A stretch of 64,000 nucleotides of DNA from positions 1-64,000 of the forward strand of contig NZ_BSTL01000001.1 in NCBI RefSeq assembly GCF_030269485.1, read 5' to 3'. Positions 16,980-24,009 of the stretch are shown here, one piece after another; within the stretch, counting starts at the first letter, position 1, and every line of letters starts with the position of its first letter. The DNA comes from Actinoplanes sp. NBRC 103695 (GTDB taxonomy: Bacteria; Actinomycetota; Actinomycetes; Mycobacteriales; Micromonosporaceae). The position numbers were made by a program, and so were the translations under genes. The notes below the pieces were generated by a model that saw only the letters and a program-made list of their open reading frames with translations, searched no databases and was not told where the DNA came from.

Positions 16980-18268
16980 TGATCCCGCAGGGTCCGGCCC
17001 TCGTACGAGGTGCGGAAGAGGCCGCGTTCCCGCAGGATCGGCACCACCTCGTCGACGAAGATCTCGAGGCCGGACGGCAGGACCGGGGCCATGATGTTGA
17101 AGCCGTCCGCCGCGCCGCCGGCGAACCAGTGCTCGATCGCGTCGGCGACCTGTGGCGGCGTGCCGGCGAACGTGCGGTGGCCCCGACCGCCGCCGAGACG
17201 GCCGATCAGCTGGCGTACGGTCAGCCGCTCGCGCCGCGCCAGGTCGACGATCAGCGTGTAGCGGCTCTTGGCGCCCTCGATCTCGTTCTCGTCCGGCAGG
17301 TCCGCCGGCAGTTCCCGGTCGAGGCTCAGCACCGAGGGGTCCACCTTGAGCGTCTGCGCGAGCTGGCCCAGCGCGTACTCCGGTTTGATCAGATGGTCCA
17401 GCTCCTCCTCCAGGGCGAGCGCCTCCCGCTCGGTGGATCCGATCGCGGGGACGATGCCGGGCAGGATCTTCACGGTGTCGGGGTCGCGCCCCTCGGCGAG
17501 GGCGCGGCGCTTGAGGTCGGCGTAGAACGTCTGCGCCTCCTCGAGGGTCTGCTGGGCGGTGAAGACCGCGTCGGCGTACCGGGCGGCCAGCTCCTTGCCG
17601 TCGGCCGACGAACCGGCCTGGACCAGCAGCGGGTGGCCCTGCGGCGAGCGCGGGACGTTGAGCGCCCCGGCGACCTGGAAGTACCGGCCGGCGTGACCGG
17701 GCGGATGCACCTTGCTGTCGTCGCCCCAGACGCCGGACGCCTTGTCGCCCAGCGGCGCGTCGTCCTCCCAGCTGTCCCAGAGCTTGCGGGCCACGTCGAC
17801 GAACTCGGCGGCGCGCTCGTACCGGTCGCGGTGGGCGGGCAGCTCGTCCAGGTTGAAGTTGCGAGCGGCGTCCACCCCGGCGGTGGTGACCACGTTCCAG
17901 CCGGCCCGGCCGCCGCTGATGTGGTCCAGCGAGGCGAACCGGCGGGCCAGGTTGTACGGCTCGTTGTAGGTGGTCGAGGCGGTGGCGATCAGCCCGATGT
18001 GCTCGGTGGCGCCGGCCAGGGCGGTGAGCAGCACGGTCGGTTCCAGCCCACCGGCGGGGCGGCGGCCGATGCTGTTCCAGAGCACCGGGCTGTCGGCCAG
18101 GAACAGCGAGTCGAGCTTGCCGCGCTCGGCGATGCGCGCCAGGTTGATGTAGTGGTTGACGTCGACGTGCGCGAACGGGTCGCTCTCCGGCAACCGCCAC
18201 GCCGCCTCGTGGTGACCGACCGTCATCAGGAACGCGTTCAGATGCAGCCTTCTCGAAAAAGAGGTCAT
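16943..18268 (-). CDS. FMN-dependent monooxygenase, NtaA/SnaA/DszA family (LLM class)
   Basis: The 441-residue protein begins LHLNAFLMTVGHHEAAWRLP, the typical opening of the NtaA/SnaA/DszA branch of luciferase-like monooxygenases. LISGGRAGWNVVTT-type sequence appears as DHISGGRAGWNVVTTAG, and the insertion HPPGHAGRYFQVAGALN is also family-typical. Such enzymes use FMNH2 to oxidise sulfones, nitrilotriacetate or similar compounds. ATGA overlap with the upstream ABC ATPase gene makes it the last gene of a four-gene operon (binding protein, permease, ATPase, monooxygenase). The FMN reductase gene at 20883 is the likely source of reduced flavin. Confidence 0.92.
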   Translation of the reverse strand: MTSFSRRLHLNAFLMTVGHHEAAWRLPESDPFAHVDVNHYINLARIAERGKLDSLFLADSPVLWNSIGRRPAGGLEPTVLLTALAGATEHIGLIATASTTYNEPYNLARRFASLDHISGGRAGWNVVTTAGVDAARNFNLDELPAHRDRYERAAEFVDVARKLWDSWEDDAPLGDKASGVWGDDSKVHPPGHAGRYFQVAGALNVPRSPQGHPLLVQAGSSADGKELAARYADAVFTAQQTLEEAQTFYADLKRRALAEGRDPDTVKILPGIVPAIGSTEREALALEEELDHLIKPEYALGQLAQTLKVDPSVLSLDRELPADLPDENEIEGAKSRYTLIVDLARRERLTVRQLIGRLGGGRGHRTFAGTPPQVADAIEHWFAGGAADGFNIMAPVLPSGLEIFVDEVVPILRERGLFRTSYEGRTLRDHYGLRRPVPAVR

Positions 18269-18954
18269 GCCGTCACTCCCAGGGCACGCAGCAGCACGTC
18301 GCGGATGTCGGGCTGGGTCGGGCGGACGTCCAGGGCGATGCGGCCGGCGTCCAGCACCACGATGCGGTCGGCCAGCTTGATCGCCTCGTCGACGTCGTGG
18401 GTGACCAGCAGCACCGCGGGCCGGTGCCGGCGGCAGAGGTCGCGCAGCAGCTCGTGCATCTTGAGCCGGGTGAGCGCGTCCAGGGCGCCGAACGGTTCGT
18501 CGGCCAGCAGCAACTGCGGCTCGCCGACCAGCGACCGGGCCAGTGCCACGCGTTGCTGCTCGCCGCCGGACAGCTGGTTGGGCCAGGCGCGTTCGCGCCC
18601 GCTGAGACCGACCTCGGCCAGGGCTTCAATGCCACGGGTACGCCCGTCAGCAGCCCGATTGCCGAGGATGACGTTGTCCAGGACCCGCCGCCAGGGGAGT
18701 AGCCGCGAGTCCTGGAAGACCACCGACACCCGGTCGGGGATGCGCAGCTCGCCGTCGCCGGTGACGTCGTAGTCCAGCCCGGCCAGCGCGCGCAGCATCG
18801 TGCTCTTGCCCGAGCCGCTGCGCCCGAGCAGCGCCACGAACTCGCCGTCGGTGATGCTCAGGTCGAGCGCGTCGAGCACCACGTGCTCGCCGAAGCGCCG
18901 GCTCAAGCCCCGGATCTCTACCGCGGATGTCAGCTGGTCAGCGTGCGGCGCCAT
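18265..18954 (-). CDS. ABC transporter ATP-binding protein, SsuB/TauB-like
   Basis: The protein has 229 residues with Walker A GRSGSGKST, Q-loop VVFQDSRLLPW, signature LSGGEQQRVALARSL, Walker B LLLADEPFGALD and H-loop LLVTHDVDEA. PFGALDALTR is typical of nitrate/sulfonate/taurine importers. Start ATG 18954 lies inside the 3' end of the permease gene (25-bp overlap), and the stop overlaps the monooxygenase start (ATGA). It energises uptake of an organosulfur compound with the genes at 18930 and 19781. Confidence 0.93.
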   Translation of the reverse strand: MAPHADQLTSAVEIRGLSRRFGEHVVLDALDLSITDGEFVALLGRSGSGKSTMLRALAGLDYDVTGDGELRIPDRVSVVFQDSRLLPWRRVLDNVILGNRAADGRTRGIEALAEVGLSGRERAWPNQLSGGEQQRVALARSLVGEPQLLLADEPFGALDALTRLKMHELLRDLCRRHRPAVLLVTHDVDEAIKLADRIVVLDAGRIALDVRPTQPDIRDVLLRALGVTA

Positions 18955-19784
18955 GACAGCACCCTCCGTTCGAGCAGGCGGAGCAGAGTGTCGGACGCGA
19001 ACCCGAAGACGCCGTAGACCAGCAGGCCGACGACGATCACATCGGTCTGGGCGTACAGCTGGGCCTGCGACATCATGTAGCCGACGCCGCTGAGCGCGTT
19101 GATCTGCTCCACGGTGATCAGGATCAGCCAGGAGAACGTCACCGACAGGCGCAGCCCGACGAAGAAGCCGGGCAGCGCGCCGGGGAAGACGACGTGCCGC
19201 AGGAACTCCCAGCGGGTGTAGTTCTGCACCTCGGCCAGTTCCACGTAGCGGTGGTCGATGCCGGTGAGGCCGGCGAAGACCTGGACGTACATGTAGATCG
19301 CCGCGGCCAGGGCGATGATCACGACCTTGAACGTCTCGCCGATGCCCAGCCACAGGATGAGCAGCGGGATCAGGCCGATGGTCGGGATCGCCCGCTTGAT
19401 CTGGATCGGGCCGTCGATGAGCGCCTCGCCGATCCGGCTGATCCCGGCGACGATCGCCAGCACGGTGCCGACGGTGCCGCCGATCAGGAAGCCCAGCGCG
19501 GCGCGCTGCAGCGAGGCCAGGATGTGGGTCTGGAGGTCGCCGGAGGCGATCAGGTCGCCGGTGGTGCCGACGATGGTCCACGGCGCGGAGAGCATCCGCG
19601 GGTCGAGCACGCCGGTGGCCGAGGCGACCGCCCAGATCGTGACGAGCAGCAACGGGCCGACGGCCCGGCCGTACGGGATGGGTCTGCCCGGTCCGAGCCG
19701 GCGCCGGCGGACGTGGCCGTGGGCGACGGGTGGGGGAGCGGTGCGGCTGATCGTGCTGCTGATCGTGCTGGTCAACATCGTCAC
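18930..19784 (-). CDS. ABC transporter permease, SsuC/TauC-like
   Basis: The protein has 284 residues with about six membrane segments. The EAA-type cytoplasmic loop reads VELAEVQNYTRWEFLRHVVF followed by PGALPGFFVGLRL, the contact site for the ATPase. The sequence belongs to the BPD_transp_1 family of sulfonate, taurine and nitrate importers. GTG 19784 overlaps the binding-protein stop (GTGA), which favours it over the ATG six bases downstream. It is the second gene of the operon. Confidence 0.9.
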   Translation of the reverse strand: MTMLTSTISSTISRTAPPPVAHGHVRRRRLGPGRPIPYGRAVGPLLLVTIWAVASATGVLDPRMLSAPWTIVGTTGDLIASGDLQTHILASLQRAALGFLIGGTVGTVLAIVAGISRIGEALIDGPIQIKRAIPTIGLIPLLILWLGIGETFKVVIIALAAAIYMYVQVFAGLTGIDHRYVELAEVQNYTRWEFLRHVVFPGALPGFFVGLRLSVTFSWLILITVEQINALSGVGYMMSQAQLYAQTDVIVVGLLVYGVFGFASDTLLRLLERRVLSWRRTLTS

Positions 19785-20821
19785 TCCCGGAACTCGGCCG
19801 GCACGGACTCCGACGCGATCTTCTCGAACCGGCGGTCGAACAGGTCCTCGGCGGTGATCGGCTTGATGAAGCCGCCCTCGACCAGCAGGTCGGCGGACTC
19901 CTTCTGCCAGGCGACGGCCTTGTCCCAGCTCGCCGGGAAGACCGGCTTGTCCTGGACGGCCTCGATGCGCCTGCCGTCGGCCGCGGTCACCTTCTGGTCC
20001 TTGACGTAGTAGGCGTCGATCCAGGCCGGCCCGTTCTCGTACTGCCAGACCTCGGAGCGGGCCCAGAACGGGATGAACGCGCGGATCGCCGCCACCTTGG
20101 CGGCGTCGGACAGCACCTCGGCGGGCGCCCACAGAATGGTCAAATAGTCGATGGCGGTCATCGGGATGCCCTGCGCGCCGTCCTTGGCGTACTCGCTGAG
20201 GTATTTGGTCAGGACCGGCTCGCCCAGCGGCGCCACATCGATCTGCCTGCTCTGCAGCCCGACCAGGAACTTGGTGCTGGGCAGGGCGACCAGCCGCACG
20301 TCCTGGGGCGTCAGGCCCTGCTCCTTGAGCGTGCGGAGCACCACGACGCCCTGCGCCTGCCCCTGCGAGAAGCCGATCTTCTTGCCACGCAGGTCGGTGA
20401 TCGCCGTGATCCCGGAGCCGGGCGCTGTCGCGTACGTGTAGAGGGGTTTCTGTTTGGTCTGGACCCCGACGATCCGGGTCCGGACGTTGATCGCCGCGGC
20501 CTGGATGGGCGGGATGCCGGCGTTGGAGGCCAGGTCGATCGAGCGGGCCCGGAAACCCTGGATGATGTCGGGACCGGCCGCGAGGTTGGGCCAGTCGGTG
20601 ACCTGGAACGGCAGCTTGCCGATCTCGCCGGACGCCTGCAGCGCGACCTGCGTCGGGTGGATCGCGATCGAGAGTTCGGTGTCCGGTGGGACGGTGGACG
20701 GCAGCGGGGCTGCGGCGGCCAGCTCGTGCGCGGCCGCGTCGCCGCACCCGGCCAGGCCGAGCGTCGTGACGCCGAGGAGGCCTGCCAGCAAGGTACGTCG
20801 GTGGACGGTCGGTGTGCTCAT
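19781..20821 (-). CDS. ABC substrate-binding lipoprotein, SsuA-like
   Basis: The 346-residue protein starts with Arg residues of a Tat-like signal (HRRTLLAGLLG) and a lipobox LAGC with lipidated C26. The mature part resembles aliphatic-sulfonate binding proteins: TELSIAIHPTQVALQASG at the start of the fold, FRARSIDLASNAGIPPIQAA as ligand-site loop, and ITDLRGKKIGFSQGQAQG as the second lobe entry. It captures the substrate on the outer face of the membrane. The ATG at 20821 has no clear Shine-Dalgarno sequence and follows a likely -10 (TAGGTT) by six bases, so the mRNA may be leaderless. It is first in the operon. Confidence 0.88.
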   Translation of the reverse strand: MSTPTVHRRTLLAGLLGVTTLGLAGCGDAAAHELAAAAPLPSTVPPDTELSIAIHPTQVALQASGEIGKLPFQVTDWPNLAAGPDIIQGFRARSIDLASNAGIPPIQAAAINVRTRIVGVQTKQKPLYTYATAPGSGITAITDLRGKKIGFSQGQAQGVVVLRTLKEQGLTPQDVRLVALPSTKFLVGLQSRQIDVAPLGEPVLTKYLSEYAKDGAQGIPMTAIDYLTILWAPAEVLSDAAKVAAIRAFIPFWARSEVWQYENGPAWIDAYYVKDQKVTAADGRRIEAVQDKPVFPASWDKAVAWQKESADLLVEGGFIKPITAEDLFDRRFEKIASESVPAEFRE

Positions 20822-20829
20822 GCTGGTAA

Positions 20830-20855
20830 CCTATAACACCTACCGGCTTAATAGG
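20830..20855. promoter_or_regulatory. 26-bp operator-like inverted repeat, divergent sulfur promoter
   Basis: CCTAT at the left and ATAGG at the right end of a 26-bp element (CCTATAACAC...GGCTTAATAGG) lie between the divergent binding-protein and FMN reductase genes; flanking TAA/TTA extend the arms. A second element of exactly the same length and layout lies before the SsuD-like gene at 22368-22393. Confidence 0.65.
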
Positions 20856-20882
20856 TTATACCGTCTGTTGAAGGAGATCGAT

Positions 20883-21359
20883 GTGACGACGCTCGTGCTC
20901 TCTGGAAATCCGCGTCCCGGCTCGCGCACGCTCACGCTGGCCGTGGCGGTCGGCGAGGCGCTGTCCGACACCCCGCCGAGCGTGATCGACGTCGGCGAGC
21001 TCGGCGCAGGCCTGCTCACCCCGGGCGACCCGGCCACCGCGGCCGCCGTCCAGGCCCTGCACGACGCGACGCTGCTCGTGGTGGCCACGCCGACGTACAA
21101 GGGCTCGTACACCGGGATCCTGAAGGTCCTGCTCGACCAGCTGCCGGCGAACGCCCTGGCCGGCAAGACCGCCGTGCCGGTGATCACGGCCGGCGTCCAG
21201 CCGCAGGCGGACGCCGCGGCCGGCCACCTGAACGCGCTGCTCGGAGAGCTGGGCGCCACGCTGCGCCCGGCGGTCACCGCGACCGAGGCCGAACTGGCCG
21301 ACATCCCCGCGGTGGTCAGCCACGCAACAGCGGCAGGAGCTGCTCGCCCTGGCGCCTGA
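20883..21359 (+). CDS. NADPH-dependent FMN reductase, SsuE-like
   Basis: The 158-residue flavodoxin-fold protein begins TTLVLSGNPRPGSRTLTLA; SGNPRPGSRT is the FMN phosphate loop of the family. ATPTYKGSYTGILKVLLDQL is the conserved middle segment. It supplies reduced FMN to the two-component monooxygenases of this locus. GTG 20883 follows a good Shine-Dalgarno (GAAGGAG, 20870-20876). The gene is divergent from the importer operon, and its last 44 bases overlap the convergent SsuD-like gene. Confidence 0.9.
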   Translation: MTTLVLSGNPRPGSRTLTLAVAVGEALSDTPPSVIDVGELGAGLLTPGDPATAAAVQALHDATLLVVATPTYKGSYTGILKVLLDQLPANALAGKTAVPVITAGVQPQADAAAGHLNALLGELGATLRPAVTATEAELADIPAVVSHATAAGAARPGA

Positions 21360-22368
21360 TCTCCTCGAGGTAGGGCGTGTCCGAGAGCACGAAGTGGGTG
21401 ATCCCCAGCTCCTGGTAGCGGCGCAGCGACTTGGCCACGTCATCGGGCGAGCCGACCAGCCACGTCGTGCCCGCGCCGCCACCGCCGTAGCGGCCGGGCG
21501 CGGTGTAGAGGTTGTCGTCCAGCACGTCGCCGCGGGCGGCCAGGTCGAGCAGGCGCTGCTGGCCGACGGCCGGGACTCTCAAGGGGTCACGGCTGCCGGC
21601 GGCGGCCATCCGCGCGACCTTGGCCCCGGCATCGGCCCATGCCTGCTCGGTGGTGTCCCGGACCAGGGTGGTGATCCGCAGGCCGAACTCCAGCGGCCGG
21701 TGCTCGCGGCCGAGCCGGGAACTCAGCTCCTCCAGGCGCTCGATGCGCTCACGGACGCCGTCCAGCGGCTCGCCCCAGAAGAGCTGCACGTCCGCCTCGG
21801 TGGCGGCCACCCGCTCGGCCGCCTCGGACGCGCCACCGAAGTACAGCGTCGGGTGCCGCCGCTCGCCGCGGACCACCGGCCGCTGGGCGAGGGTGGACCC
21901 GGTGACCTCGAAGTGCTCGCCGGTGAAGGTGATGTCCTCCTCGGTCCACAGGCGGCGGACCAGCCGGAGGAACTCCCCGGTGCGGGCGTACCGCTGGCTC
22001 TGGTCGCCCTCGCTGTCGCCGTACGCGGCCAGAGTGTCCTTGCCGGAGACGATGTTGACCAGCACCCGCCCGCCGGAGAGGTGGTCGAGGGTGGCCGCCG
22101 CGGCCGCGAAGTTGGCCGGGCGCCAGTAACCGGGGCGGACCGCGATCAGCGGCTGGAACGTCGTGGTGCGCGCGGCCAGTGCGGTCGCGACGGTGAACGT
22201 GTCGGGCCGGCCCCAGCCGGTGCCGAGCAGCGCGCCGCCCCAGCCGTGCTCCTCCAGCGCGTGCGCCTGGGTGGTCAGGGTGTCCAGGCTGTTGTGACCC
22301 TCGACCACGGTGTCGCCGCGGTGGCCGGGGTCGACCTGGTTCGGGATGTACCACAGGAATTCAGTCAC
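21316..22368 (-). CDS. FMNH2-dependent alkanesulfonate monooxygenase, SsuD-like
   Basis: The 350-residue protein opens with TEFLWYIPNQVDPGHRGD, nearly the canonical SsuD start. LDHLSGGRVLVNIVSGKD, PTLYFGGASEAAERVAA and WLVGSPDDVAKSLRRY are LLM-family blocks that build the FMN and substrate pocket. It cleaves alkanesulfonates to aldehyde and sulfite using FMNH2 from a reductase. The GTG at 22368 has no upstream Shine-Dalgarno. A likely -10 (TAGGCT) ends six bases before it, suggesting a leaderless mRNA. An operator-like repeat covers that -10. It is in its own transcription unit, convergent with the FMN reductase gene. Confidence 0.92.
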   Translation of the reverse strand: MTEFLWYIPNQVDPGHRGDTVVEGHNSLDTLTTQAHALEEHGWGGALLGTGWGRPDTFTVATALAARTTTFQPLIAVRPGYWRPANFAAAAATLDHLSGGRVLVNIVSGKDTLAAYGDSEGDQSQRYARTGEFLRLVRRLWTEEDITFTGEHFEVTGSTLAQRPVVRGERRHPTLYFGGASEAAERVAATEADVQLFWGEPLDGVRERIERLEELSSRLGREHRPLEFGLRITTLVRDTTEQAWADAGAKVARMAAAGSRDPLRVPAVGQQRLLDLAARGDVLDDNLYTAPGRYGGGGAGTTWLVGSPDDVAKSLRRYQELGITHFVLSDTPYLEEIRRQGEQLLPLLRG

Positions 22369-22393
22369 CTACAAAGCCTATGGCTGATGTAGG
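22368..22393. promoter_or_regulatory. 26-bp operator-like inverted repeat before the SsuD-like gene
   Basis: On the minus strand the element reads CCTACATCAG...GGCTTTGTAGG, with CCTACA/TGTAGG arms. It has the same 26-bp length as the element at 20830-20855 and shares CCTA, GGCTT and TAGG at identical positions. It covers the presumed -10 and ends at the start codon, a position suited to repression. Confidence 0.65.
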
Positions 22394-22458
22394 GAATGTG
22401 TCCATGGGGGCATCGACTTCTGCCTCCTCGGCCTGGGAAAGGCGGAGACAATGATCTG

Positions 22459-24000
22459 ATGAAGGCGCGTGAGCACGCCACCCCGGTCAAGCGTCCCGCC
22501 ACGACCGCCCGGCCCCCGGCGCAGCGCGCCACCACCGTGCCGCCCACGCTCATCCCGGGCCGGCAGAGATCCGCGCTCGACCGCGTCGTCGACCTCCAGC
22601 GCACCGCCGGAAACCAGGCCGTCGTGCAGCTCGCCAAGAAGGCCGCCGCGCCGGTCGCGGTCACGCCCGAGGAACTGAGTTCGCTGACCTCGAGCGTCGC
22701 GAAGGCCGCGCACGACATCGTCGGCACGCCCGCGGCCGCCGGCCTCTTCGGCGTGATCACCGCCCAGGTCAACCGGAAGAAGCCGAGGGCCACCGCGCCC
22801 AAGCACAAGGACACCGACCCGCTGGCCGGCCTCTACACCGAGCTCTACTCGAAGGACACCGTCGCGCTGCTCGCCCGGCTCAGCCAGGCGCAGCGCCTCG
22901 AGGTGGTCAACGGGCTGCTCGACGCGCTCATCCCGCAGCTGGGCGCCGCGGACAAGACCACCGGCGCGGTCACCGCCCCGGACGCCCCGATCGGCAACGC
23001 GGCGGCCGCGGCGGCCGAGGAGCCGTCGGTCAGCAAGCAGATCACCAACAACTGCGAGGGCGGCTGGTCCCACGTGCGCCGGACCATCCTGGCCACCTTC
23101 GGCGCGCTCGAGGTCGGTCCGGACGCCGCGATCGGCCGGGCCAACGCCTTCTACGACAAGATGGTCCGCTCCGAGCTGCTCGGCGTGAAGGGCAGCCTGG
23201 TGCACCCCGACATGCAGGCCGCGCTCGACGCCGCGAGCACCTGGATCACATCCCAGCCCGGCGTCGACGTGGAAGCCGTCAAGGCCGGCATGGGCAAGCC
23301 CGGCGGTTTCTGGATCCGGCCCAACCGCAACAACCCGCTTGCCCTCAGCGAGCACAGCTTCGGCTTCGCCATCGACCTCAACGCCCCGATGAACCCCAAC
23401 ATCGGCAAGAAGGGCGGGCTGGACGCCGTCAAGGACGCCACCGGCGTCGACCCTGCCACGCAGGAGGACGACGGCCTCGACGCGGCCGGGGTGCAGAAGG
23501 TCGCGGCGACCCTGCACCAGGCCAGCGCCGACTACGTCGCCGTGATGAGCGAGCCGGCCCGGTTCACCGCCCGGGTCCGGCAGATCGCCGACGGGGTACG
23601 CGCCGCGGAGAAGCTCAAGAACCTCGACGACACCGGCGCGGACGCCCTGAGCACGGTGCTGCGCACCGGGAAGGGAGCGGCGCCGCCCGTGGACGCGGTG
23701 CTGACCGCCGCGTTCGGCGAGGTGGCCGCGACCGACGCGCAGAAAGCGGCGGCCGCGACGCTGGTCCGCCTGGCCAAGGTGTGGCGTCTCGCCAACCCGG
23801 CGTCGGGCAAACGGCCCAAGGCGGCAACCGAGGGTACGGTCGGCTCGGTCGCCGCCAACGGGTTCCTCAACCTGCAGCCGATGCTGGTCGGCGGGCTGTC
23901 CGGCACGAACGCCGGCAACCTGAACTGGCTCGGGTGCAGCAGCGTGCACGACTACATGCACTTCGAACTCATGAAGGGCAGCAAGCCGGCCCTGTTCTAG
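22459..24000 (+). CDS. M15-type peptidase with LQRTAGN motif, possible secreted effector
   Basis: The protein has 513 residues and no signal peptide. Residues 45-58 read DLQRTAGNQAVVQL, the short motif found in many actinobacterial proteins carrying DUF4157 or linked to extracellular contractile injection systems. A middle helical region follows. The C-terminal half has the M15 D-Ala-D-Ala peptidase pattern: SEHSFGFAID (H299, D306) and HDYMHFEL (H501 with D498 as likely acid). It may therefore cut peptidoglycan cross-links or stem peptides. Start ATG 22459 is chosen because the longer frame upstream is not protein-like. No injection-system structural genes are in the window. Confidence 0.75.
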   Translation: MKAREHATPVKRPATTARPPAQRATTVPPTLIPGRQRSALDRVVDLQRTAGNQAVVQLAKKAAAPVAVTPEELSSLTSSVAKAAHDIVGTPAAAGLFGVITAQVNRKKPRATAPKHKDTDPLAGLYTELYSKDTVALLARLSQAQRLEVVNGLLDALIPQLGAADKTTGAVTAPDAPIGNAAAAAAEEPSVSKQITNNCEGGWSHVRRTILATFGALEVGPDAAIGRANAFYDKMVRSELLGVKGSLVHPDMQAALDAASTWITSQPGVDVEAVKAGMGKPGGFWIRPNRNNPLALSEHSFGFAIDLNAPMNPNIGKKGGLDAVKDATGVDPATQEDDGLDAAGVQKVAATLHQASADYVAVMSEPARFTARVRQIADGVRAAEKLKNLDDTGADALSTVLRTGKGAAPPVDAVLTAAFGEVAATDAQKAAAATLVRLAKVWRLANPASGKRPKAATEGTVGSVAANGFLNLQPMLVGGLSGTNAGNLNWLGCSSVHDYMHFELMKGSKPALF

Positions 24001-24009
24001 CCTTCGCTC

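Noticed and set aside
18930..20747. A 605-codon frame that would extend the SsuC-like permease upstream
   Set aside because: The extension overlaps the substrate-binding protein in another frame; the GTGA overlap at 19784 is the natural start.
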